Origin: CAVRXQ01 sp963831155
Lineage (GTDB): Bacteria > Actinomycetota > Acidimicrobiia > Acidimicrobiales > Bog-793
Assembly: GCA_963831155.1 (NCBI GenBank)
Contig: CAWHOY010000006.1
Coordinates: 1 to 64,000 of the forward strand
Length of the DNA stretch: 64,000 bases
Direction: 5' to 3'
Positions within the stretch are counted from its first letter, which is position 1; each line of letters opens with the position of its first letter. A model generated the notes under the pieces. The model saw nothing but the letters and a program-made list of their open reading frames with translations. It ran no database searches and was not told the origin of the DNA. Below are positions 42,633-50,408 of the stretch, one piece after another. Position numbers and translations under genes: made by a program.

Positions 42633-43892
42633 ATGGAGAAAATGGAGATGACTACTGCAATCGCCTCGGGCGATCTCGAAACATTCTTTGACGAGTTTCT
42701 CGCAAACCTCTGCGAACGCGCGGACGGCCACGATGCCGTCTCATTGGCGCTCGGTGCCTCGCCAGAGGAGTTCTTCGCGTCGCGGTCGGGCGCTTACTTG
42801 TCAGATCGTTACGACAACGACGTCGAGGTCGAGGTCTGCTTCACATCGGGCGAAGATACCGAGCCGCGTAAAGCGCGACTCAAACTCACCGAGATCTTCG
42901 GACTGAGCGAATACGGAGCTTGCCTACTCGAGATCGGCGCGCCAAATCCGAGACCGCTTGTCTTTGCGGCTATGGCGACCATTCTTGACCAAGCGAGCGA
43001 TGCCATATGGACAGTCGTGACGTTCGACCTGCGGGGCTGGGCTCGCTTATCGGTTGCCGAATGGCGCGACGCAAATGGAAGACCCTTCGGAAGTTGGTTT
43101 CGATCGTACGGCTCGCATTTGGGTGTCCCAGCTGCAAACGGGCGACGTGACGCGGCTGTCCGGAAGATTCTCCGACGTGGCGGCGAGCTTGGTGGGGGAC
43201 GCAAGACCGTTGATGCCGTAATAGGCGTAGCTCTTCTCGAAGAGTACGAACTGAAGTTCCCTCCAATATGGGAGATCGTTCGTCACGACGACGCCGAACG
43301 CGTCGAAGTCGTCGCCGAAGGCGGTGGTCAATGGCGCAAGCCGACCGCGGACCGAGCGATCGACGAGTTATCCAAGTTCGCTGGCGAAGGTCGGCGTCGT
43401 CGCGTCCCGACCATGACACCCTCCATTCTCGGTGAAACGATCACCCGAAGCGTGGAACCGCGGGATTACGGACCGATCAACGACCGACTCGCCCGTCTTC
43501 TCGATCAGCACTGGCCGGAACTCCTCGAACCGGAGCGCATCGAGACGGCCCAACGCATGTTCGCGACGGAACTCGGACGCTTTTGGTGGCTGAACTGGGG
43601 ACTGCCGCGCGTCGACACGCCACCTGAAGCCGGGGAATTCGACATCGCGAGCCCAGATCCTCATTGGGCGAGCGTCGATCCGACCGGTAACGCTGCCGTC
43701 GCCAATGTCACACGAACGACGGAACGTAACTCCGCCACGCTGACCGAACGGCAAGCAGCGATGTTGAAAATGAGAGAAGAGGGTTACGGATACGACGAGA
43801 TTGCTGTGGCCTTCGACTGCGCGGTGAATACCGCAAAGGCAACCGTCGGTCAGGCTCGGAAGAAAATCCGACAAATCTCGTCGCCGGACTAG
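42633..43892 (+). CDS. Uncharacterised 419-residue protein with C-terminal sigma-70 region 4-like HTH
   Basis: The first ~330 residues match no family I recognise (FDLRGWARLSVAEWRDANGRPFGSWFRSYGSHLG is a distinctive patch). The last ~60 residues, TLTERQAAMLKMREEGYGYDEIAVAFDCAVNTAKATVGQARKKIRQ, form a clear sigma-70 region 4/LuxR-like helix-turn-helix. It may therefore regulate the element's lytic genes. Three possible ATG codons cluster at the start (42633, 42642 and 42648). Confidence 0.6.
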   Translation: MEKMEMTTAIASGDLETFFDEFLANLCERADGHDAVSLALGASPEEFFASRSGAYLSDRYDNDVEVEVCFTSGEDTEPRKARLKLTEIFGLSEYGACLLEIGAPNPRPLVFAAMATILDQASDAIWTVVTFDLRGWARLSVAEWRDANGRPFGSWFRSYGSHLGVPAANGRRDAAVRKILRRGGELGGGRKTVDAVIGVALLEEYELKFPPIWEIVRHDDAERVEVVAEGGGQWRKPTADRAIDELSKFAGEGRRRRVPTMTPSILGETITRSVEPRDYGPINDRLARLLDQHWPELLEPERIETAQRMFATELGRFWWLNWGLPRVDTPPEAGEFDIASPDPHWASVDPTGNAAVANVTRTTERNSATLTERQAAMLKMREEGYGYDEIAVAFDCAVNTAKATVGQARKKIRQISSPD

Positions 43893-43964
43893 TCAAAACG
43901 GCGCGACGCATCCCCTTAAAGGGCGACGGTGCGGACGCGCAACATCCGTGGGAGGCAAAACCAC

Positions 43965-44165
43965 ATGCTCGGACATCTGAGCGTCAGCCTGGTAGCTGAC
44001 GGTCAAATCGTTGGTGACACCGACGACGAAACTGCCGTCCGCGTCACAGCGGCGTGTCTAGCTGGCATTCGCCGCCGGACCGCGCGAATCGCAGCTGCCG
44101 AAGGCGAAGTTTTGCAAGCGATCGCCTCGGGCGAAACCGTCGATCTCGATGTAGTTCGCCCCTAG
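43965..44165 (+). CDS. Small hypothetical protein
   Basis: A 66-residue protein (LGHLSVSLVADGQIVGDTDDETAVRVTAACLAGIRRRTARIAAAEGEVLQAI). ATG 43965 is supported by GGGAGG nine bases upstream. No domain is recognised. A hairpin terminator lies just after the stop. Confidence 0.5.
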   Translation: MLGHLSVSLVADGQIVGDTDDETAVRVTAACLAGIRRRTARIAAAEGEVLQAIASGETVDLDVVRP

Positions 44166-44172
44166 AAAGCAA

Positions 44173-44206
44173 ACCGGCCGGAAGCGCTCAGAACGCCCCG
44201 GCCGGT
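44173..44206 (+). terminator. Hairpin between small element genes
   Basis: ACCGGCCGG and CCGGCCGGT form a perfect 9-bp stem around 16 bases, eight bases after a stop codon. It is a likely terminator or attenuator in the element. Confidence 0.55.
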
Positions 44207-44250
44207 CCAAGTCCCCCTGAACATGCAGATCAGTAGGAGAAATAATCGTA

Positions 44251-44460
44251 ATGCAAAGAGCGACAGAGTCAAATGTCATCGCTACCGCGGAGGCAATCGC
44301 CTCTGAGGTAGCGCCACGACTGCAAGCTCAGGTCAGATGGCTACGCGCCGGCATCGACGGCAGTGTCGACATGCTGACCGCGGCATCGGCCGCAGTCGGT
44401 CTCGCCGAAGCCGCGCTGAAATGGAGTCAGATCGAGCGCGACTGCGATGGCGAACTATGA
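44251..44460 (+). CDS. Small hypothetical helical protein
   Basis: A 69-residue, mainly helical protein (ATAEAIASEVAPRLQAQVRWLRAGIDGSVDMLTAASAAVGLAEAALKW). AGGAG precedes ATG 44251. It overlaps the next gene as ATGA and thus belongs to the same transcript as the winged-helix and ATPase genes. Confidence 0.6.
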   Translation: MQRATESNVIATAEAIASEVAPRLQAQVRWLRAGIDGSVDMLTAASAAVGLAEAALKWSQIERDCDGEL

Positions 44461-44750
44461 GTATCGACCTCACTGACCGCTGGAACGTCAAGGTCCTCGA
44501 AGCGTTGTCCGTCATCGAACCTGGCTGGGCGACAGCCGACGAACTCGCCTGGCAGATCTTTCATTCTCACGAAGTCATCCGACAGCGAACTCGCAAGGTG
44601 CTTGATCAGCTTGCGGACGACGCGATTCTCGAAACATTCTCAGTTCGTCACCGCGGTTTGCCGATGACCTGTTACCGGATCGATGAGCAGATCGCAGAAA
44701 AGTGCTGTCAGCTTGCCGTCGCTGCCAATGAAACGACGAGTTCACGATGA
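44457..44750 (+). CDS. Winged-helix DNA-binding protein
   Basis: A 97-residue protein with a clear winged-helix look: KVLEALSVIEPGWATADELAWQIFHSHEVIRQRTRKVLDQLADDAILETFSVRHRGLPMTCYRI. It begins on an ATGA overlap and ends overlapping the ATPase start, so it may regulate or assist the replication ATPase, as a partner in initiation. Confidence 0.65.
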   Translation: MSIDLTDRWNVKVLEALSVIEPGWATADELAWQIFHSHEVIRQRTRKVLDQLADDAILETFSVRHRGLPMTCYRIDEQIAEKCCQLAVAANETTSSR

Positions 44751-46063
44751 CCGCGCTCAACGAATCCGATCGACGGCACATTGAATACCTAGAGAAGCGA
44801 CGACCTGAACGCGAAAAGATCGTCGAGGCGAACGAACTTGCTCGCGACCTGCGCGGCCTTGTCGTCTTTCTTGACGACGAGGTTGCGAAGTCAGTCATGC
44901 AAGCACTCGACCGCGACGGACCGTGGCAAGCCCTAAAGGTCATTCCTGTCGACGCACTCAGCGACGCGAGAGAACAACGCAAGGCCGCGCGAGCCGAAAT
45001 GGCAAACGTCGAGCTGCGAACGCCATCGACGAACGGAACCGGCGAGCACGATTGGGTCCGCGACGAACCAGGAAGCGAGCCAGGAAATACGCGAACTGTC
45101 GTCGATCTCGATTTTCTCGGCATTGCTCCGATCAACTGGCAAGCGCTTTGGGCGAACGAATCCGAGACCGAAGAGGAGTGGTGCATCGAGCCGATTTTGC
45201 CGTTTGGTCGGCAAGCTGGCGTCTTCGCGGCAGCCGGAACCGGCAAATCTCTTCTGGCAGCTGACATCGCCGCGGCGAAAGCGGCTGGTTATCAAGTTCT
45301 CGGATCGCCGGCGCGGGAACCTGCAAATGTCGTCTATCTCGATTTCGAGATGACGCCGGATGACCTCCGCGAACGCCTCACGGAAATGGGATACGGGCCG
45401 GACGACGATCTTTCACGTTTGCACTACTACCAGCTGCCGACGCTGCCACCGCTCGACTCGATGCCAGGTGGCGACGTGCTTATGGCACTCGTCGATCGTC
45501 ACAAGCCGGAACTCGTCATCATCGACACGATGGCTCGCGTTGTCGCGGGCGACGAAAACTCAGCCGACACCTATCGGGATTTCTACCGATGCAGCGGAAT
45601 GAGACTCAAGGCGGCAGGCGTCGCGTTGCTTCGCTTGGATCACGCGGGCAAGGATCCGAACAAAGGACAGCGCGGCAGCTCGTCGAAGAACGACGATCTC
45701 GACGTCGTTTGGTCGCTCAAAGCCAACGATGACCAAATCGTCCTTTCGAGGACGAAGACGCGTCTTGGACATCTAGAAGCACAGGTCGTACTTCAGCGGA
45801 AGATAGAGCCGCTATCTCACGTCCTCGCGCCTGCGACGTGGCCTGCCGGTACTCGCGAAGTAGTCGACCTACTCGACCTGCTCGACGTTTCGCTCGATGC
45901 GACCTGTGCGATTGCTCAAACCGCACTCAGCAAGAACGGAACCGGCAAACGGAAGGCAGCGGTTTTATACGCGCTCAAGTACCGGAAACAGCGCGATGGC
46001 GGTTCCCGAGTTTTGGGAACCGTGTCTGCGACCGATCGGGAACCGCTCAAGGAACCGGCCTGA
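44747..46063 (+). CDS. RepA-like AAA ATPase of the element
   Basis: A 438-residue RecA-fold NTPase. Walker A is AAAGTGKSLLAADI (residues about 163-176), preceded by EWCIEPILPFGRQAGVFA. Walker B is PELVIIDTMARVVAGDE, and a later LRLDHAGKDPNKGQRGSSSKND segment is typical of RepA/DnaB-like helicases of plasmids and satellites. The C terminus (ATCAIAQTALSKNGTGKRKAAVLYAL) may be a winged helix. Its 3' end runs into the GGGAACC iteron array, the usual place for an origin bound by its own initiator. It should load or act as a replicative helicase on the excised element. Confidence 0.8.
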   Translation: MTALNESDRRHIEYLEKRRPEREKIVEANELARDLRGLVVFLDDEVAKSVMQALDRDGPWQALKVIPVDALSDAREQRKAARAEMANVELRTPSTNGTGEHDWVRDEPGSEPGNTRTVVDLDFLGIAPINWQALWANESETEEEWCIEPILPFGRQAGVFAAAGTGKSLLAADIAAAKAAGYQVLGSPAREPANVVYLDFEMTPDDLRERLTEMGYGPDDDLSRLHYYQLPTLPPLDSMPGGDVLMALVDRHKPELVIIDTMARVVAGDENSADTYRDFYRCSGMRLKAAGVALLRLDHAGKDPNKGQRGSSSKNDDLDVVWSLKANDDQIVLSRTKTRLGHLEAQVVLQRKIEPLSHVLAPATWPAGTREVVDLLDLLDVSLDATCAIAQTALSKNGTGKRKAAVLYALKYRKQRDGGSRVLGTVSATDREPLKEPA

Positions 46064-46187
46064 AATGGAATCCACAAATTTGCAGGTAATCAGTGATTTC
46101 GGCGGTTCCCGGAACCATGCGGGAACCGTGGGAACCGAACCGTTGTCGTTCGGGAACTTTGGTTCCCTCTATAGAGGGAACCAAAGT
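46001..46187. repeat. GGGAACC iteron array with 32-bp palindrome, candidate origin
   Basis: Ten copies of GGAACC/GGTTCC, most as GGGAACC, occur on both strands at 46001, 46015, 46038, 46051, 46104, 46111, 46121, 46130, 46161 and 46176, plus a GGGAAC half at 46152. At 46156-46187 ACTTTGGTTCCCTCTA is followed directly by its exact complement, a perfect 16+16 palindrome. The array starts in the end of the ATPase gene. It resembles a replication origin with initiator-binding iterons. Confidence 0.65.
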
Positions 46188-46503
46188 CCAGACCGGTCGT
46201 TGCCTCGCTGCTGATGTCCGTGACTCACGATAAGTCACATTCACGACGTTCGTTGATCATTCATTCAGTCAAAACCGTCGAGACAGTCGAATATGTGCTC
46301 TGACCTGCTGGTATGGGGGGGCCTATCAAATCTTGGATGGTCAAGGATTTCGACCCCGCAATTTTTAAATTTCCCCCCCCGGAAAAATTGAGGCTGACCT
46401 GCGCAAACGCGGGGAGTGGGTGCCACGTCCTACGCAGAGGGAATTCCCTCGGTCGACCCCGGTTGACCTGGTATTTGCCATGAAAACTCAAAGGGAGTGC
46501 ATC
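46064..46503. other. Non-coding region, probable replication origin zone
   Basis: No gene is seen. After the iterons come an AT-rich patch and a C8 run. CAATTTTT (46359-46366) and AAAAATTG (46383-46390) form an 8-bp inverted repeat around it. An AT-rich element next to iterons is a typical duplex-unwinding layout. Confidence 0.5.
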
Positions 46504-47010
46504 GTGGGAAGGCCGATCACGAACTTGTCGCCTGCCGCGGCACGTACCCGGCAGCGCTACGGCACCGAACATAAGAGCCTGCGCCGATACCTGGCACCGC
46601 TTGTCGAGCAGGGCAGCGTCACTTGCTGGCGATGTCACCGGCCGATCATGCCAACCGGCTATCCGTGCCCGAGGTGCGGCCGTACCAAGTGCCGCTGGGA
46701 TCTAGGCCACGACGCTCAAGGCACCCGTCGCGGCGCTGAGCATTCTTGCGAGAACCGTTCGACAGCGACGATCAAAGCCGAACGACGCGGATCGCTACCG
46801 AAGGGCACAGTCAGCCAACGCAAGACGCCTCGCAAAGCGGCCAAGCGAGCCAAGCCACCCAAGCGACGCCTGTTCGTCGGTTTCAAGCCAGTACCGCCGA
46901 TCACGCTGGCTGACACGTTCCCCGCTCCGGTGACACCTCGCCAGCCGACCGGCACTGTTCGACCGCTGCCGAGCTGGCTACCTCGCCGGCCAACTTCTCG
47001 GGACTGGTAA
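46504..47010 (+). CDS. HNH-like zinc protein
   Basis: About 168 residues. CWRCHRPI and CPRCGRTKCRWDLGHDAQGTRRGAEHSCENRST form two CxxC pairs and an H-N-H-like motif as in phage HNH endonucleases (Asp-x-Gly-His-Asp then His then Asn). The C-terminal half is basic and proline-rich (KAAKRAKPPKRRL). Phage HNH proteins often assist terminase; here no terminase is visible. GTG 46504 has GGGAG about five bases upstream, preferred to the longer frame from 46420. Confidence 0.72.
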   Translation: MGRPITNLSPAAARTRQRYGTEHKSLRRYLAPLVEQGSVTCWRCHRPIMPTGYPCPRCGRTKCRWDLGHDAQGTRRGAEHSCENRSTATIKAERRGSLPKGTVSQRKTPRKAAKRAKPPKRRLFVGFKPVPPITLADTFPAPVTPRQPTGTVRPLPSWLPRRPTSRDW

Positions 47011-47027
47011 CGAAAGGAAATGCACCG

Positions 47028-47207
47028 ATGACGACTAGATGCGAATTGAGCGCGCAGCTCGACGAGTTGTACGGCTTGCTCGCCACCTTCGAGGCCGCCG
47101 CGCTGCGCCTGCCCGCGGCGGGCAGCGCAGATATCGCCCGCATTCAGCCCGCCGTGAACAGCGTGCGCGCTGTTTTGAGCTCCGTCGTTTACGACGTGGA
47201 GGACTAG
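47028..47207 (+). CDS. Small element protein, 59 residues
   Basis: ATG 47028 is preceded by AAAGGAAA. The product begins MTTRCELSAQLDELYGLLATF and is helical with an acidic end (VVYDVED). No family is recognised. The next GTG starts two bases after its stop, which supports real translation within the operon. Confidence 0.5.
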   Translation: MTTRCELSAQLDELYGLLATFEAAALRLPAAGSADIARIQPAVNSVRAVLSSVVYDVED

Positions 47208-47209
47208 CC

Positions 47210-47520
47210 GTGACCAAGTTCACTGAAGATCAACTAGCCGGTGCTCTCTACGAGATCGCCGAGGCCGCTGGTTGGGATGCCGCGACATTCGATCGCTTCC
47301 ATGACATCGCAATGCGGTTGCAACGCTCAGAACACGTCGACGAATCGGACATGCGCGATCTCTTCTTTGCCGTGATGGCCCGCTGCTCAGTCCGCAGGTC
47401 GACGCTGCCACCGACGACGTGCTCACCGAATGCGATGGCGCGCTGACACTGACACCTGCCGAACGCGCAGCCGTCAGACGCGATGTCGCCAAGCGAGTCG
47501 TAGCAGCGAACTTCGCATGA
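47210..47520 (+). pseudogene. Small element gene with probable frameshift
   Basis: Starts VTKFTEDQLAGALYEIAEAAGW and runs to FFAVMAR near 47385. After that the original frame becomes Arg/Thr/Pro-rich and stops at 47446. Another frame reads LLSPQVDAATDDVLTECDGAL and TPAERAAVRRDVAKRVVAANFA to a TGA at 47520, which overlaps the next ATG. A single-base change near 47385 would join them into a roughly 103-residue protein. The function is unknown. Confidence 0.5.
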
Positions 47521-47774
47521 CATTCAGCGAACGTGACCGTTCCGACGACGCCATCGAACGCCTCGCCTCACTATCCAGCGCGCGCGTGTTTACAAACGAC
47601 GAGCTGATCAAAGCCAGCGACGCGCAACTCCGAATCTGGCACGACACGGCTACACCGGAGGACTACGACACGCTCGGAAAGTTCTTTGACGGCTGCTCGG
47701 TCGGTTGGCGCGAACGCACCCGTCTTTGGCACAAAGTCGAAGCTGTATTCAACGAGAAAGGTGAAACTCCGTGA
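47517..47774 (+). CDS. Small hypothetical element protein
   Basis: An 85-residue protein: ERLASLSSARVFTNDELIKASDAQLRIWHDTATPEDYDTLGKFFDGCSVGWRERTRLWHKVEAVF. It is helical and acidic/basic mixed, with no family recognised. It starts on an ATGA overlap and ends overlapping the next GTG, in a tightly packed phage-like operon. Confidence 0.6.
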   Translation: MTFSERDRSDDAIERLASLSSARVFTNDELIKASDAQLRIWHDTATPEDYDTLGKFFDGCSVGWRERTRLWHKVEAVFNEKGETP

Positions 47775-47995
47775 CAAGTAATCAATCAGTTGACGCAAGG
47801 CTCGAACGAATCGAGATCGCAGTTGCCCGACTAAACGAGAGTGTGGAATTGGTGGCTCAGCTCCTCGCTGAAGGAAAGAACATCGGACGCCTGGAACGCC
47901 GTGTCAGCAAGCTCTCAGACATCGACCACATGTCAAGGGTGGGGCACCGCCTCATAGAGATCGTCCGTCAAATGCAGACCGAGCGCGCCGCCTAG
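47771..47995 (+). CDS. Small coiled-coil protein
   Basis: A 74-residue, heptad-rich protein (RLERIEIAVARLNESVELVAQLLAEGKNIGRLERRVSKLSDID). GTG 47771 overlaps the preceding stop. Short coiled coils in this position are common in phage and satellite operons, but the role is unknown. Confidence 0.6.
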   Translation: MTSNQSVDARLERIEIAVARLNESVELVAQLLAEGKNIGRLERRVSKLSDIDHMSRVGHRLIEIVRQMQTERAA

Positions 47996-47998
47996 GAC

Positions 47999-48442
47999 AT
48001 GTTTTTCAAGAAACCGAAAGGACAAATCGCAGTGCCCGTACTAGACGAAACCCCGAAAGAGATGGAAGAACAGCGCAGGCTGCAAGCCATCGAAGCCGAT
48101 CTCGTGGCGCTCAAGCGTGCTCGCGAGGCCGAACGTGAGGCCGTTAATCGCCTGCCAGCTCCGCCGCGCGGATCCCACGACCCCGGATACTCAGATTTCG
48201 TCGCCGAGATGGGCGAACGGCAAGAGCGCGCACGCCTGGCTCGCGTCGCCCAAGCTCAGCGACTAGCCGAGCAGCGTCGCTTACAAGCCCAAAAGGACGC
48301 GCCCAAACAGGCGAAGCGTGATCAGGAAGTCGCCGCACTCGGCTCCAAGTTGGATCAGGCTCGCGAGCTTGCCAAGGCCGCGCAAGCTAACGAAGAAGCT
48401 CTGCATCACGAGCTGATCGCACTAAGGAATCGACCGTTATGA
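47999..48442 (+). CDS. Coiled-coil protein, scaffold-like position
   Basis: A 147-residue protein rich in Glu, Arg, Gln and Ala, almost wholly helical: PKEMEEQRRLQAIEADLVALKRAREAEREAV, then QERARLARVAQAQRLAEQRRLQAQ and SKLDQARELAKAAQANEEALHHELIAL. It directly precedes, and overlaps, the prohead protease gene, where scaffold or morphogenesis factors are often found. No sequence family is recognised. Confidence 0.6.
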   Translation: MFFKKPKGQIAVPVLDETPKEMEEQRRLQAIEADLVALKRAREAEREAVNRLPAPPRGSHDPGYSDFVAEMGERQERARLARVAQAQRLAEQRRLQAQKDAPKQAKRDQEVAALGSKLDQARELAKAAQANEEALHHELIALRNRPL

Positions 48443-48903
48443 CAGACACGAACAACATTCACCTGCGCGGTTACGCAGCCTTGACGTCGACGCCGTATGA
48501 AGTTTTCGACCGCGCCGGCTCATTCATGGAAGTACTTTTGCCAGGATGCTTTAAGCGCACGCTTAACTCGAAGCCGGGACCCGACGTGGTGCTGAACGTC
48601 GGACACGGTGAAGCAGGCTCCGGTATCCCGCTTGCTCGCACGACCAATAACACCTTGCGACTCGAAGAGGACTCACGCGGTCTCAAAGTCGACGCCGACC
48701 TTGACCCGGTTCGCAACGATGCTGTCGAGCTCGCTTCGGCGCTCCGGCGCGGCGATGTAGGGCAGATGTCCTTTGCCTTTCGCGTCACCGAAGCCGATGG
48801 TCAGGAATGGAATGACGACTACTCCTATCGCCGCATCCGGTCCCTGAGCATCAACAAGGGCGATGAGTCCGTGGTCCCGTTCGGCATGAACTCCAAGACA
48901 TAG
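48439..48903 (+). CDS. HK97-family prohead protease
   Basis: A 154-residue serine protease that matures phage capsids. The fold is recognised from LRGYAALTSTPYEVFDRAGSFMEVLLPGCFKRTL, the catalytic His region VVLNVGHGEAGSGIPLARTTNNTLRLEEDSRGLKVDADLDP, and the Ser region LRRGDVGQMSFAFRVTEADGQEW. It starts on an ATGA overlap. A major capsid protein normally follows but is missing here, which is a feature of some phage satellites that remodel a helper capsid. It might also be a prophage remnant. Confidence 0.9.
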   Translation: MTDTNNIHLRGYAALTSTPYEVFDRAGSFMEVLLPGCFKRTLNSKPGPDVVLNVGHGEAGSGIPLARTTNNTLRLEEDSRGLKVDADLDPVRNDAVELASALRRGDVGQMSFAFRVTEADGQEWNDDYSYRRIRSLSINKGDESVVPFGMNSKT

Positions 48904-49013
48904 GCTGAAGTCGCTAGCACCGAAGACCCGCGCGGAATCGTTCAGTCCGCGGATACGTCAACTTCGCAGCCGAGTGCATCGAAAACTGCGATACGGGCGT
49001 AATTGAAGTACTC

Positions 49014-49538
49014 ATGGTTAGCCGAAGTGCAATCCTTGACCGACGCGCTCCGATCACCGGCCGCGTTCGCAAGTGTGCTCGTTGCTCGATTGTCCTCAAG
49101 GGCAAGTTAAAGACTTGCCCTAATTGTCTTGGAAAAAAGCGACACACGTTGTCGACCCTGCATCGGACGAGCCGGTCACGGCTCACCGCGAAGACTGCAC
49201 GCCAACAAGAGCGAATTCGCGTGCTAACCGAAGACGTCTCGCCTCGTCGCTACGCGACGGTTGCCGACTTGTTCACCCGCGGCTATTCGCAGAAGCAGCG
49301 CGACGAATTCGCAAAGTCGGGCGTCGCTCTTCCTTCGGGCGCATATCCGATAAATAGCGCGAAGGATCTCAAAAGCGCGCTGATCCTGTTTCAGTCGGGG
49401 CATGGTAATGACCCCAAGTCAGAGATCAAGGCTCACATCATCGGGCGCGCCAAAGTCCTGGGACTCACTGACATGCTGCCCTCGGACTGGCGATCGACGA
49501 TGTGGGCGTACGAGGCAAGGCCGCAACGCTTCGCCTGA
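49014..49538 (+). CDS. Zinc-ribbon plus DUF6582-like capsid-associated protein
   Basis: A 174-residue protein. The N-terminal zinc ribbon is CARCSIVLKGKLKTCPNCLGKK. The C-terminal part, ATVADLFTRGYSQKQRDEFAKSGVALPSGAYPINSAKDLKSALILFQSGHGNDPKSEIKAHIIGRAKVLGLTDMLPSDW, matches the short 'ALPSGAYPI...AHIIxRAKxLGLTDMLP' domain found with or fused to phage prohead proteases. Its neighbour here is that protease. A role in capsid maturation is inferred. It is the last gene before a strong terminator. Confidence 0.72.
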   Translation: MVSRSAILDRRAPITGRVRKCARCSIVLKGKLKTCPNCLGKKRHTLSTLHRTSRSRLTAKTARQQERIRVLTEDVSPRRYATVADLFTRGYSQKQRDEFAKSGVALPSGAYPINSAKDLKSALILFQSGHGNDPKSEIKAHIIGRAKVLGLTDMLPSDWRSTMWAYEARPQRFA

Positions 49539-49593
49539 TTCGTCGCTGCGCGGTCGGTTGGGCTCCTTACCACTAAGACGTGCTGCGCGACCG

Positions 49594-49636
49594 CCGAGAC
49601 GCGGACGCGGTCCTTTCTTGCGCGTCCGCGTCTCGG
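49594..49636 (+). terminator. Strong terminator ending the structural operon
   Basis: CCGAGACGCGGACGCG and its exact complement form a 16-bp perfect stem around an 11-base loop containing CCTTTCTT. It follows the capsid-associated gene and separates the core module from cargo read on the other strand. Confidence 0.8.
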
Positions 49637-49705
49637 TTCCATATTTCCGTAGTAATTCCGATCAATTAAACGGGTTCTACTGACCGCGAGTCCCCTTCTG
49701 GCGTG

Positions 49706-50257
49706 TCACAACTCCAGCTGCCCGTCGATGAGGTATTCCCAGATAAGCGGCGGTGCATGGATGACTTCTCGTTTGCCGAGTGCCGTGCCGCTAGGTATTT
49801 CGTAGCTGATGGGCGTTCCCACGCTGCGCCAGTAGTGGTCCCACAATGTCAAATCAGAAATAGGGTTGCCGGTTTTGTCTTCGATCGCCCGAATGAGGGA
49901 AATAACTGACATGTCGAACCGACCCCAGTTTGCGATGCCGACCGGGCGGAACTCGCGGACCTCGTTCATCGCCCAACCGTGCCTCGCTGCGACGAGACGA
50001 CACGTCGCCTCATCGCCAAATGCATAGAGGGAAGCGAGGCGTGACGGTAAGTGCGCGAACGCCTGTAACCGCCGAATCTCGCCGTTGTGCTCTGACCAGT
50101 ATCGACTCAAGAGCTGCAGAACGAACCGCGATGGCACCTTCGAGGCATTCGGGTTCCGAACTACAGCCAGCCAGTCGGGGGCGCTCTCCCCAATAGAGCG
50201 AGCAGCCACGCTCGCAGATACCAACCGACGCGTCACTGTCAGGTTGTGAAGGGTCAT
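49706..50257 (-). CDS. Unknown protein, possibly DUF2441/ART-like fold
   Basis: About 183 residues. TLHNLTVTRRLVSASVAA at the start and LLSRYWSEHNGEIRRLQAFAHLPSRLASLYAFGDEATCRLVAARHGWAMNEVREF in the middle recall DUF2441-type proteins, which have been proposed to adopt an ADP-ribosyltransferase-like fold. The end, NWGRFDMSVISLIRAIEDKTGNPISDLTLWDHYWRS, is distinctive. The identification is tentative. It lies directly downstream of a UDG-fold gene on the same strand and probably forms a two-gene cargo module with it. ATG 50257 is preferred, and the frame is open to 50332. Confidence 0.5.
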   Translation of the reverse strand: MTLHNLTVTRRLVSASVAARSIGESAPDWLAVVRNPNASKVPSRFVLQLLSRYWSEHNGEIRRLQAFAHLPSRLASLYAFGDEATCRLVAARHGWAMNEVREFRPVGIANWGRFDMSVISLIRAIEDKTGNPISDLTLWDHYWRSVGTPISYEIPSGTALGKREVIHAPPLIWEYLIDGQLEL

Positions 50258-50408
50258 GAAGTTCTGGCTGGCGAAAACCCAGAGTGTTGGTGGAAGACCG
50301 CCGGATTGAGCACTGCTCAAGCTCGTCATCACGCGAAAACCATCTACATCGCTCCGCTTGATTGGACTCCTATGTTCGCCATTCCCAAGTCACAACTGAG
50401 CGGCCCGC

